Positions 43,861 through 52,179 of a stretch of DNA of 64,000 nt are shown here, one piece after another. The stretch is from Flammeovirga sp. OC4 (GTDB taxonomy: Bacteria > Bacteroidota > Bacteroidia > Cytophagales > Flammeovirgaceae), in NCBI RefSeq assembly GCF_000812565.1, contig NZ_JTAM01000002.1, positions 1 to 64,000 of the forward strand, written 5' to 3'. A program made the translations under genes and the position numbers. Position 1 is the stretch's first letter, and every line of letters starts with the position of its first letter. The notes under the pieces are model-generated. The model made no database searches. It was given only the letters and a program-made list of their open reading frames with translations, and was not told the DNA's origin.

Positions 43861-44709
43861 ATGAGTCTTTTAAGTTATGATCATTTTCAGTTAAATGGGA
43901 AACCTGTCTTTGAAAAAGCAAGTTTTAAACCTCCATTAAAAAAGGACGCAACTATGAATAATGAAGCTTGCTTTATACATGTACTTCATGGAAAAGCAAT
44001 GCTTTATGCAACCAATGAGCAATACACTTTTACTTCTTCAGACAGCTTTTTGATGAAATGCGGTAACTATGTTAATCATTGGGTGGAGCAACAAGAAGAA
44101 CAACCTTATGAGGCTATTCTGATTCATTTTTACCCAGATACTTTAAAATATGTCTATGATGAGGGATTGCCCGAAGTGTTGAAATATCCTAGAAAAGTGA
44201 GCCAGAATGTGGAGAAAATTCCATTAGATGAAATGATCACAACTTATATTGATAGCCTTTTATTTTATTTCAAAAATCCATCAATGGTCAATGAGGAATT
44301 AATAAAATTGAAAGTCAAAGAGTTGGTTTTATTGCTTTCCAATGCCAAAGAAGGTAATAATGTCAAAGCATTATTGAGTTCATTATTTCAACCAGAGGAA
44401 ACGCAATTCAAGAAAATTATCCATAGCCATTTATATGAAGATTTATCAATAGAAGACATTGCAATTCTGACCGGTTTAAGCTTGTCCACTTTTAAAAGGA
44501 AGTTTAGACAGACTTTTGATGAAAGTCCTAAGCAGTACATCAACAAAAAGCGGATTCAAAAAGCATCGGAGCTATTAATTCAAACCAACCATAGAATCTC
44601 TGAAATTTGTTATGATTGTGGGTTTAATGATGTGGGATATTTCTCTAAAGTATTCCATCAACATTATGGTTTTTCCCCGTCAAGTTTCAGAAAAAAAGAA
44701 ATGATTTAA
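43861..44709 (+). CDS. AraC-family transcriptional regulator, paralogue 2
   Basis: Twin of the gene at 42323, of the same length of 282: cupin-like N-terminal half (FIHVLHGKAMLYATNEQYTF, MKCGNYVNHW), then the AraC domain (LSIEDIAILTGLSLSTFKRKF, RISEICYDCGFNDVGYFSKVF). The start lies nine bases after the SRPBCC stop, so it is probably on the same transcript. A terminator follows at 44795. Duplicates placed around one target gene suggest divided roles; inferred. Confidence 0.88.
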   Translation: MSLLSYDHFQLNGKPVFEKASFKPPLKKDATMNNEACFIHVLHGKAMLYATNEQYTFTSSDSFLMKCGNYVNHWVEQQEEQPYEAILIHFYPDTLKYVYDEGLPEVLKYPRKVSQNVEKIPLDEMITTYIDSLLFYFKNPSMVNEELIKLKVKELVLLLSNAKEGNNVKALLSSLFQPEETQFKKIIHSHLYEDLSIEDIAILTGLSLSTFKRKFRQTFDESPKQYINKKRIQKASELLIQTNHRISEICYDCGFNDVGYFSKVFHQHYGFSPSSFRKKEMI

Positions 44710-44794
44710 AGCGAGCGAAACACAGTTTGTAATTAGTTAATAGGAGAGAACACAATAGTATTATTAGAGAATACAGAATATTTATTGAGAAAGT

Positions 44795-44827
44795 AAAAAA
44801 CTTCTACTTTTTGAGTAGAAGTTTTTT
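44795..44827. terminator. Terminator of the SRPBCC-AraC transcript
   Basis: Perfect 14-base stem (aaaaaacttctact / agtagaagtttttt), loop ttttg. Confidence 0.8.
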
Positions 44828-45004
44828 GTCTTAAGTACAAAGTCAAAAATAAATTATAGTTAATTCTAATTTATTTTTGTGAGTACAACGCTAAAAAACG
44901 TATGAATAGTGGTTCTATTGAAAGTTTTTTGAAGGAAGTAATCGCAAAATGATAAATGGAATTAGTATTAGATAATTTTGAATTTGTACTGAGTACTTAT
45001 TTCC

Positions 45005-45982
45005 TTAGAAGATAGTGTAGATGTAATAGCAATATGCACTGAGTAGCAACATACCTTCATATCGGTTTAAATCCCTTCCTAAAACCATTAAAGGAATAGT
45101 AAGAAGTGTAATTCCCAGCATCCAAACCATATCATAACTATGCATAACTTCACTGACATTAATAGGAATGACCATACTGGTAATCCCTAAAATAGAAAGA
45201 ACATTAAAGATATTTGACCCCATCAAGTTTCCTAATGCAAGATCAGTCTCTTTCTTAAAAGCCGCCACTGATGAGGTGACTAATTCAGGTAAACTTGTTC
45301 CAAGTGCTAACACCAAAATCCCTACAATTCTTTCATTTAAACCCAATTGTTCCAAACAAATAGATTTGGCCCCATCGATAAACCATTCTGCTCCAAATTT
45401 TAAAGCGACGATGCCCGTAACCAAAAATGCAATATCTTTCATCCAAAGTGAGGTTGAACTTTTCCCTTTTTCACTTTCATCCAATTGAAATTCTTCATTT
45501 GTAGTTTTTTGAAGCTCAATGTCTGATTTAGTTCTTTTAAAAAGGACAAACAGATAAATGATTAATAAGCCAAAAAATACACCTCCTTCTGTTGAAGAAA
45601 TTACATTGTCAAAAGTGAGTAAGAATAGCAGCAATGATGCTCCCATAGCCACAGGCCAATCGAACTTAAGAGTAGTGTCACTTACTTTAATAGGATAAAT
45701 GATTGCTGTAATACCTAACACCATTCCGAGGTTACAAATATTTGAACCCACCACATTTCCTATAGCCAGGTCGGCATTTCCTGATAAGGCGGAATGTAAA
45801 CTAATAAAAAGTTCTGGGGCAGAAGTACCAAAGGCAACAATAGTAAGGCCTACAATGATGGCTGGTATTTTTAAACGTAATGCAATGTTTGTCGCACCAT
45901 TTACAAGAAATTCACCTCCACCAATTAAGACAATAAGACCACCAATAAGTTCTAGGATATTAATTATTAGTTTATTTTCCAT
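45005..45982 (-). CDS. Calcium/sodium antiporter (CaCA family, YrbG-like)
   Basis: Membrane exchanger of 325 residues with about ten spans in two inverted halves. Each half has the ion-binding alpha-repeat: LTIVAFGTSAPELFISLHSAL then GNVVGSNICNLG in the first, and LALGTSLPELVTSSVAAF then GNLMGSNIFNVLSILG in the second. This is the exact signature of the family. It stands alone on the minus strand. The start at 45982 gives the first span at about residues 7-25. Confidence 0.95.
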   Translation of the reverse strand: MENKLIINILELIGGLIVLIGGGEFLVNGATNIALRLKIPAIIVGLTIVAFGTSAPELFISLHSALSGNADLAIGNVVGSNICNLGMVLGITAIIYPIKVSDTTLKFDWPVAMGASLLLFLLTFDNVISSTEGGVFFGLLIIYLFVLFKRTKSDIELQKTTNEEFQLDESEKGKSSTSLWMKDIAFLVTGIVALKFGAEWFIDGAKSICLEQLGLNERIVGILVLALGTSLPELVTSSVAAFKKETDLALGNLMGSNIFNVLSILGITSMVIPINVSEVMHSYDMVWMLGITLLTIPLMVLGRDLNRYEGMLLLSAYCYYIYTIF

Positions 45983-46303
45983 AATAATTACTGCGTGTAT
46001 AGCACTTCAGACTATTAAAAATAATTTAAGTTGAGACGTTGGCTCAAAAGATAGACTATTAAAAAATAAGATAGGTGCTTATCAAAATGAATGTACGATA
46101 GTCGTAAAAAATTTTGATTCTTGCACTTATCAAGTAATATACGACAACATTTCATAATGTAGTGCTGCGTTCCTTTATTTAAAATGTATTTTCAATCACA
46201 ATTATTGTCTTTACTCTCATAAATATGAGGTAGTGAACAGCTTTTTATCTTTTGTAGGTGATTACAATTTAGTATTTTCGTGTTGCATTAATCATAGAAA
46301 AGT
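45983..46303. other. Divergent intergenic region, 321 bases
   Basis: It separates the antiporter gene from the small gene at 46304 and should carry both promoters. No clear TAnnTTTG element, repeat or ORF was found. Confidence 0.3.
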
Positions 46304-46690
46304 ATGGCCAGTAAAAATAAAGGAAGTTTAAAAAATCAATCTTCGTCTATTCGTGTCAATAAAGAATTGCATGATGAATACAAAAAGACGATGCGAGGAC
46401 ACGAACAGTCTATACCAGATAATTATGACTTGTTGATGATCAGTACAATTCTACAAGAAATTCCGGAGTTTGAAGGAGGTTTTGAAGAGACAAAATTGAT
46501 GAAATTTAGTCGTATTGTATTAAATCTTGCCCAAGAAAATGAGCATTACGATTATGTTTCGGCACTTGAATTAATGAAGAGTCAAAGAGGGAAAGATATC
46601 TTTGATATGTGCACTACAATGGCTAAACTAAGTGGAAAGCCATTTAATGAGGTGATTCCAGTGATTGTATCCCAAATTGAGAAAAAATAA
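46304..46690 (+). CDS. Hypothetical small soluble protein
   Basis: 128 residues with a polar, basic N-terminus (KNKGSLKNQSSSIRVNKELHDEY) and a helical rest. The N-terminal segment resembles the short strand-helix of ribbon-helix-helix DNA-binding proteins (SSIRVNKELHDEYKKTM), but this cannot be settled here. No membrane span or signal. A hairpin terminator at 46775 follows. I do not recognise the family. Confidence 0.6.
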   Translation: MASKNKGSLKNQSSSIRVNKELHDEYKKTMRGHEQSIPDNYDLLMISTILQEIPEFEGGFEETKLMKFSRIVLNLAQENEHYDYVSALELMKSQRGKDIFDMCTTMAKLSGKPFNEVIPVIVSQIEKK

Positions 46691-46774
46691 ATCAACTTTT
46701 TTAATTACATAAAGAGTACAGTCACTCACTAATTTTTACAAACCCAATCATCATCATAACAGCATTACTTGTAG

Positions 46775-46801
46775 AAGCCTTTTTTTGAAGGCTTTTTTTT
46801 A
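46775..46801 (+). terminator. Terminator after the small gene
   Basis: Stem aagcctt / aaggctt with a T-rich loop and a T run. Confidence 0.75.
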
Positions 46802-46983
46802 TGTCCAAAATCTACTATTACTAAAGTAAGTTAAAATAATATTTTGATGTAACTTTTTTAATTTTATAAGCGTTACAAAAGTTTATAAAATGAAACACAA
46901 AATATTCATTTTAATAACTACATAATGTGTAAAGTAAAATTCTTTACACAATTCAAACATTATTAATCAATTCAAATAGAACA

Positions 46984-48108
46984 ATGAAAAAAGTATTACT
47001 AATCTTACCCCTAGTTTTCTCAATGTTATTCTCATGCAGTAAAAGCAATGATGAAGTTCCGACTCCACCAATGGAAGCTCGCAATGTGGAGGTGACTTTG
47101 CTTCAAGAAAATGTGACCCCAATGAGTGGAGGCCGAAAAGCTACGGACGGAGTGATCCTCAAAGGATATACATTAGTCCTCAAGGATGAGCAACGTGAGT
47201 TTGTTATCGATAGTGTAGATATTCCTAATTTTCAACACACATTTGAGCAAGTATATGGAGCATTTACAGTATCAGTGGTTCACCCTAGTTCCTGCAAGGA
47301 AACAGTAATCTATAACTATTACTTATCGGGTGAAGAAAAAGGAACATCTGCTGATAAGAAAGTGAAATTAACTTTGGCCAATCATGATTATGCGTATATC
47401 ACTGCAAGATCTGTTCAAGACGAAGTGACGGGCGGTAATATCAATGGGGTAGAGATGAAGGTGATGTCAGAAAGCGAGAAAAACTCCTTTTTTGCTTATG
47501 TAGTAGCTGGTAAGCAATGTAAATTGACAGTAAATACCACTCGTGGAGATATACCCAAAATGATAAAACCTACGGCTAATTTACAATATACCTACTTTGT
47601 GGATTTTGATACTAAAGTGCTTATCAACTACGCTTTAGGTTTTGATACAGAAGTGGAACCGGAAAAGATTCACCCTCCAGTAGTTCCATTAACTCAGGTG
47701 TATGGTTATGAAGATATTGCTATTGGTGAAGTAGGAGAGTTAAGAGGTCAATCATCACAAGCTGTCTATGCTTGGCAAGTAAATAAAGGTGGTAAAAGAT
47801 TAGATGCTTATTCTTTTGATATCAACGTAGCGACATCTTCAGCTAACTCTTTCATGAATGTTTATGTTGAACATCAAGACGGAGGTTATGAAAGACTTAC
47901 TTATTTCACTGAAGGAGTCAATAAAGGAAAATGGTCCGTTGCAGGTGAGGTATTGGACCATACAACAGTGATGAGTGAATATGGTAGTCATATTGTGCGT
48001 AATGATTACTTTGAGTTTCCATTAGGTATGGTCAATTTTGTCTGGAGAAGCGGTGATTCGAATGCAAATGGAGGAACATTTGAAATCAGCACTTTTGATG
48101 TAGACTAA
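46984..48108 (+). CDS. Hypothetical lipoprotein
   Basis: 374 residues with a lipoprotein signal (lipobox LFSC, Cys at residue 18). Two or three beta-rich domains follow. Residues 30-120 resemble an immunoglobulin-like sandwich (VEVTLLQENVTPMSGG.., FTVSVVHPSS), and the C-terminal half starts at GYEDIAIGEVGELRGQSS. The proline-rich stretch EKIHPPVVPL looks like a linker. I do not recognise the family. It precedes a small lipoprotein and a C45-type enzyme on the same strand, but gaps of 210 and 21 bases leave a shared transcript open. Confidence 0.65.
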   Translation: MKKVLLILPLVFSMLFSCSKSNDEVPTPPMEARNVEVTLLQENVTPMSGGRKATDGVILKGYTLVLKDEQREFVIDSVDIPNFQHTFEQVYGAFTVSVVHPSSCKETVIYNYYLSGEEKGTSADKKVKLTLANHDYAYITARSVQDEVTGGNINGVEMKVMSESEKNSFFAYVVAGKQCKLTVNTTRGDIPKMIKPTANLQYTYFVDFDTKVLINYALGFDTEVEPEKIHPPVVPLTQVYGYEDIAIGEVGELRGQSSQAVYAWQVNKGGKRLDAYSFDINVATSSANSFMNVYVEHQDGGYERLTYFTEGVNKGKWSVAGEVLDHTTVMSEYGSHIVRNDYFEFPLGMVNFVWRSGDSNANGGTFEISTFDVD

Positions 48109-48318
48109 AACAAACTAAAATATTTTTACATGTAAAAAGAGTTTCAAAATGATATATAATGAAACACTAAAGTAGCCATTTTGAATATTTATTTAATTAA
48201 TTGGTTTTTCATGAATATCCTTCTCTTCAATAATAGTATATAAGCTACTACCAATTCTATTGCTGTTCAGATCGCTAAACTTTGACAATAATAAATGATT
48301 TAACAGACTAAAATCGAT

Positions 48319-48492
48319 ATGAAAAATAAAATTACGACAACAATTCTTTATCTCATTTTTGCCACTTCCATGACCATTTTATTGGGTTCACTTTCATCAT
48401 GTTCTCAGAATAAAAAAAGTGTGGAAGCAAGATCAAGTGAAATAGAGCAAAGGATAAACAACCAATATTTATCGCAACAAATAATAAAATAA
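48319..48492 (+). CDS. Small lipoprotein, 57 residues
   Basis: ATG 48319 opens a frame of 57 codons with a standard lipoprotein signal (ITTTILYLIFATSMTILLGS, lipobox LSSC at residue 28). The mature part is only about 30 residues, charged (QNKKSVEARSSEIEQRINNQ). The stop is 21 bases before the next gene, a C45-type enzyme, so the two are likely co-transcribed. It could hold or help its neighbour; this is a guess from position. Confidence 0.55.
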   Translation: MKNKITTTILYLIFATSMTILLGSLSSCSQNKKSVEARSSEIEQRINNQYLSQQIIK

Positions 48493-48513
48493 ACCAGAAA
48501 ATAATTAAGAGTT

Positions 48514-49809
48514 ATGAAAGAGATCAATATAATAAGATTAAAGGTGATTGCTGTTTTGGTAGCATGGTTGAGTATTATGATGTTGACATTAAATGTGTCA
48601 GTGGCAGGAATACCTCCTGTTTACTATCAAATTGAGCTCAATGAAAGTTCTAATTACTATGTGATTGAGGCAGAAGGTTCACATTATACCGTTGGCTACG
48701 AACACGGTAAAAAGTTTAAAAAAGAAATTCGTTATATGCTGAACCGTTTCAAGTATGAATTAGTGGAACCTATGATGATGAGTGTGGGGTTAGCTCCTAA
48801 TTATGAAAACTATAAAAGTTTTTGCCTTCATAAGACCGGTATGCTTGAAGCCATTCAAAAATACACACCTCAATTACATGACGAAGTAAAAGGTATGGCA
48901 GAAGGCAGTGATTTACCTTTGGAGGATCTACTTTGTTTTAATATCTCCTTTGATGAGCTTTTTGCAGTAATGGAAGAAATGAGTGGCAAAAACCCAGCAC
49001 TTGTTGAAGGAAATAATTTGAGTGGTCATTGTAGTGCAGGGGCAGTGTGGAACGATAATAAAGCTTCAGTCTGTTACTCATTGGATTGGGCTAGAATGTT
49101 CGAAGGTGCTCAATGTTTAATGAAATACAATGTTGATGGAGAGGTTTTACTCTTGACGGGGTATGTGGGTACCGTTGGAATCCAAGGTGTACATCTTGAA
49201 AATGGCTTTTCATTAAATGCACATTCAAAGTTTGACTTAAGAGCCAATATCGATGAAGGTCTTCCTTCTGTATTTTTTGCAAGATCAATACTAGAAAGTA
49301 AAAGTAAGGAAGAGGCATGTACTAAAATCGAACAATTACCAATTGCTGTAGGGATAGGTTATGTACTGACAGATCACTCAGGAGCTACAATTTATGAATT
49401 GAGTGGTAAGAAAAAAGTGAAGGTCCAAAACGAACATAATTTTTTAGCCATCAGTAATGACATTAGAGCAAATGATGATTTGAAAGCATCTGTCAAAGCA
49501 CATTTTAACATCAAAAAGGTCAATGTCAAAAAGTTGCCAAAAGCATACTGGAAAAATAATGAAGACTCAAATACAAGGTATACAATGATTTCGAATTACC
49601 TAAAAGGTAAAACATTGGAGCAAGTGAAGTGGGAGGACGTGTTTGGTCAATACCCAGTGAGTAAAGCAGTATCAAAAGAAATTCCAGTGACCAACTTATG
49701 GATTATTGTAGATTTTGATAGTGAGTTTATAAATATAAAAACAGCACCTTCTCACCCTGGTGGATTGCCATTGGAAGAGTATCGGGTAAAGTATAAGAAC
49801 ATTCTGTAG
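48514..49809 (+). CDS. Exported C45-type Ntn-hydrolase/acyltransferase, third family member
   Basis: 431 residues. A hydrophobic N-terminal segment (about 10-31) looks like a signal peptide. The motif NLSGHCSAGAVWNDNKASVC gives the likely nucleophile Cys173, followed by SLDW. This is the AAT/C45 type, in which the chain cuts itself before the Cys. It is only distantly related to the pair at 31779 and 33500, which use GCTSIASWG. PSHPGGLPLEEYRVKY near the end is also a family feature. The substrate is unknown; amide or ester bonds of small acyl compounds are the usual ones. It ends before a GC-rich hairpin at 49865. Confidence 0.8.
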   Translation: MKEINIIRLKVIAVLVAWLSIMMLTLNVSVAGIPPVYYQIELNESSNYYVIEAEGSHYTVGYEHGKKFKKEIRYMLNRFKYELVEPMMMSVGLAPNYENYKSFCLHKTGMLEAIQKYTPQLHDEVKGMAEGSDLPLEDLLCFNISFDELFAVMEEMSGKNPALVEGNNLSGHCSAGAVWNDNKASVCYSLDWARMFEGAQCLMKYNVDGEVLLLTGYVGTVGIQGVHLENGFSLNAHSKFDLRANIDEGLPSVFFARSILESKSKEEACTKIEQLPIAVGIGYVLTDHSGATIYELSGKKKVKVQNEHNFLAISNDIRANDDLKASVKAHFNIKKVNVKKLPKAYWKNNEDSNTRYTMISNYLKGKTLEQVKWEDVFGQYPVSKAVSKEIPVTNLWIIVDFDSEFINIKTAPSHPGGLPLEEYRVKYKNIL

Positions 49810-49864
49810 TGATGGATTGGATTCACTTTTAATAGACCAAATCTATGGTCTTTACCCAATGAAG

Positions 49865-49886
49865 GGGCAGGCCCTAGGGTCTGCCC
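49865..49886 (+). terminator. GC-rich hairpin after the third C45 gene
   Basis: gggcaggccc / gggtctgccc, a ten-pair stem with one G-U and almost no loop. It is very GC-rich for this genome and has no T run, so its role as a terminator is open. Confidence 0.4.
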
Positions 49887-49920
49887 AAATACAATCACTG
49901 TATTATTTCAATAAATAAAT

Positions 49921-50245
49921 ATTAAACTAAATTATCGTCAATTTTTAATCGGACTCTGTAAGCATTTATAGGGGCAACTTTCAAGCTTCTATCCTCTTTG
50001 TTTTAGGCTTGAAGCAAAAAGAAGCAAAAAAAATCAAGGCTTAGAAGTCATAAAGCTAAATTCCATTTCTCTCGCCTCAATGATTCTAAACTCGCTAAAG
50101 CTCAAACAAGAAAATCATTTTTAACGGTTCAATTCATGAAATTCTTAACGCTTTTCCCTTCAAGGCCGAGGGAGAGTACTACCAAACTAAAATGATAGAA
50201 AGCTCACTGGTGCGAATGTTAAGCGTTTGCGTCATTCATGTCTTT
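49921..50245. repeat. Truncated copy of the dispersed MITE-like repeat (copy C)
   Basis: It matches copies A and B over about 325 bases, with attaaactaaatta at the left edge and aaggcttagaagtca, aaaatcatttttaacgg and gcgaatgttaagcg inside. The right terminal part is missing: the match stops at the run of A before the upp terminator. It lies between a C45 gene and the upp terminator. Confidence 0.65.
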
Positions 50246-50281
50246 TAAAAAAAGCCGTTGAATTGATCAATTCAACGGCTT
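50246..50281 (-). terminator. Terminator of upp
   Basis: Perfect 30-base palindrome (aagccgttgaattga / tcaattcaacggctt) followed on the minus strand by a T run. Confidence 0.85.
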
Positions 50282-50303
50282 CATTTTATATTCTAACTAG
50301 AAA

Positions 50304-50957
50304 TTACAATTTCTCTCCGAAACATAAATCACCAGCATCACCAAGACCTGGAATAATATATGACTTTGCATTCAATTCAGGGTCAACAGCAGCAAGCCAT
50401 AAAGAGGCTGGTACTTTGATATTGTCTTGAATGTATTTTACACCTTCTTCACTAGCTATAGCAGCCATGATGTGTACATGTTTGGGAGTACCATTTTTCA
50501 ACAACCCTTCCAAAGCAAGTAATAATGACTTACCTGTAGCAAGCATTGGATCTGCTAAGATCACGACTTTTCCATCTAAATTACCCGAGGCAACGTATTC
50601 CATATTGATTTCTACGTCATTTCCTGGAGCATTAGATCTGTAAGAAGCTACAAAACCACTGTCTGCGTGGTCGAAAACGTTCAGTACACCTTGGTACATT
50701 GGTAAACCTGCTCTTAAGATAGTGGTTACAACAAGTTGGTCAGTGATAGTTCTTGAAGGAGAAACACCAAGTGGCGTAGGCACATCAATATCTTTATATT
50801 CTAATGTCTTACTGATTTCATAACTCAATAACTCTCCAAGTCTTTCAAGGTTTCTTCTGAAGCGAGCTCTATCTGTTTGAACAGACGGATCTCTCAATTC
50901 ATTGATATAATTTGAAGCAACGTTGGCCTCTTTATTCAAAATAAATAAGTTTGACAT
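50304..50957 (-). CDS. upp: Uracil phosphoribosyltransferase
   Basis: Salvage enzyme that makes UMP from uracil and PRPP. The 217 residues have the family pattern: RRNLERLGELLSYEISKTLEY, TILRAGLPMYQGVLN, and the PRPP-binding loop KVVILADPMLATGKSLLLALE. The uracil-binding end is GLGDAGDLCFGEKL. Cytosolic, usually a tetramer or dimer. The terminator follows 22 bases after the stop. A promoter plus terminator-like hairpin lies upstream on the same strand (51139-51302) and may form an attenuator or small RNA. Confidence 0.95.
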   Translation of the reverse strand: MSNLFILNKEANVASNYINELRDPSVQTDRARFRRNLERLGELLSYEISKTLEYKDIDVPTPLGVSPSRTITDQLVVTTILRAGLPMYQGVLNVFDHADSGFVASYRSNAPGNDVEINMEYVASGNLDGKVVILADPMLATGKSLLLALEGLLKNGTPKHVHIMAAIASEEGVKYIQDNIKVPASLWLAAVDPELNAKSYIIPGLGDAGDLCFGEKL

Positions 50958-51138
50958 TGTATCTATGTATATGGTAAGTATCAGATTTACTCAGTGATAT
51001 GAGCCATCTTTCTAATATATCAGAAATCTAGGTATCTTTTCGTGGAAATCGTAAATTTTTAGGTGAATACCTTTTAATAATGAAAAAAATACACTGTTTT
51101 TTGAGCGCATTTAAAAAAATTAAGAAAGTTTATTAAAC

Positions 51139-51166
51139 AAAAAAGCAAACATCATATGATATTTGC
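51139..51166 (-). terminator. Terminator-like hairpin upstream of upp
   Basis: On the minus strand gcaaatatcat / atgatgtttgc forms an 11-pair stem with one G-U, followed by six T. It lies 182 bases before the upp start and points the same way. Confidence 0.65.
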
Positions 51167-51268
51167 CTTTTCCAACCAATTCAATTATTTAAACTTTATC
51201 TTTACGCTTACACCTTTATAAGGTATCCGCGGTTTATATCTCTTTTGCACTAGATAATGCCAATTTAA
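51141..51268 (-). ncRNA. Candidate small RNA or upp leader
   Basis: A minus-strand promoter with TTG at 51302-51300 and CATATTTG at 51280-51273, spaced 19 bases as usual in Bacteroidota, would start an RNA near 51268. It would end in the terminator hairpin after about 125 bases. Inside is a small stem (acctt / aaggt). There is no ATG on this strand in the region. It could be a free small RNA, or the end of it a regulated attenuator of upp. Confidence 0.35.
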
Positions 51269-51272
51269 AGCC

Positions 51273-51302
51273 CAAATATGTAAAGTATTAATTATCAGTC
51301 AA
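51273..51302 (-). promoter_or_regulatory. Promoter of the small RNA/upp leader
   Basis: -33 TTG and -7 CATATTTG with 19 bases between them. Confidence 0.45.
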
Positions 51303-51378
51303 TTATATATAAATTGAAGATTTTTGATTTGTGCGTAAATGAACACTTTTCTAGCGAAGTGTACGATTTACGTTCGTT

Positions 51379-51630
51379 TTAGTCCAATAATTTATGATTT
51401 TGATCACCTGAACTTTTTAAAGTCCTATGAATATCATAATCTGGCTCTGTAACTATTGTTTCAATATTCTCTAAACGCTGTTTTAATTGAAAGTTTTCTT
51501 TTTTTATACTTTCAAGATCTTTCAATATTCTATTGGTTTCACTTTTACTTCTATTCCCTTTGGTTAGTAATGCGACAATTGGCACTGAAAATGCTCCAAT
51601 TATTGCAACTAAGGCTATAATTGCTCCCAT
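51379..51630 (-). CDS. PspB-like small membrane protein
   Basis: 83 residues: one span (1-24, GAIIALVAIIGAFSVPIVALLTK), then a coiled coil (about 31-65, ETNRILKDLESIKKENFQLKQ) and an ending IETIVTEPDYD. The plan, size and the position of the ETIV..PDYD segment are like PspB of the phage-shock envelope-stress system. The family match is by layout and short motif only. It follows the thioredoxin-like gene on the minus strand after 24 bases, so it may be the last gene of an operon with the MscS channel. Confidence 0.6.
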   Translation of the reverse strand: MGAIIALVAIIGAFSVPIVALLTKGNRSKSETNRILKDLESIKKENFQLKQRLENIETIVTEPDYDIHRTLKSSGDQNHKLLD

Positions 51631-51654
51631 GATTTAATAAAAATTAATTTAATA

Positions 51655-52179
51655 CTAGTTTATTTTTAATACGCTTGCGCCAGCTAAGAGTTTCTCAATA
51701 CCTTCATTTTTTGCTGGACTTGGAAGATGATCGCCAAGTAAGCTGCCATCTTTTGAGAGTATATAATAAGAAGTAATTTCTGTTTCATCAAAATGAGATG
51801 ATAAAAAACAATCTTTACACCCTTTACTCATAGAGGGAATATAATAAAATTCTCCTTTAAGCCCTTTATTGGCCGCAAAAGTTTTCCAACGCTCTGGAAG
51901 ATCCCCAACTATATACATAAATTCGACATCCTTAGATGAAAACAATCGTTGTAATTCTTTGACTTTATTGAGGTCATTGTTAAAATCTAAATCCCAAGAT
52001 GCTGTAACAATGATAAGTACCACTTTACCATGTAAGTCTTTTTTTGAAATACTCCCATAGTCGTACCTTTTCAAATGAAAATCAACTGTTTTTTTATAAG
52101 GAACTTGACTGTAAGAAAAAGTCTTAAAGCCACCTATAAAAAGTAAAATAAGGATTGTATTTAGTATTAAATCACGCAT
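51655..52179 (-). CDS. Thioredoxin-fold (TlpA/AhpC-TSA-like) protein lacking the CxxC
   Basis: 174 residues with a hydrophobic N-terminus (about 5-22) that may be a signal or anchor. KKDLHGKVVLIIVTASWDLDFNNDLNKV lines up with the TlpA region GKVVLLNFWATWCGPC, but both active-site cysteines are replaced (D, F). A CxxC (GCKDC) occurs later, about residue 125, at an unusual place. So it is probably redox-inactive at the usual site or uses the second pair. The ATG overlaps the stop of the MscS gene by one base (TAATG), which means coupled translation. Confidence 0.65.
   Translation of the reverse strand: MRDLILNTILILLFIGGFKTFSYSQVPYKKTVDFHLKRYDYGSISKKDLHGKVVLIIVTASWDLDFNNDLNKVKELQRLFSSKDVEFMYIVGDLPERWKTFAANKGLKGEFYYIPSMSKGCKDCFLSSHFDETEITSYYILSKDGSLLGDHLPSPAKNEGIEKLLAGASVLKIN

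Noticed and set aside
44872-44952. TATTTTTG box and a 16-codon frame between the AraC and antiporter genes
   Set aside because: No terminator or further support; too short to claim as a gene.
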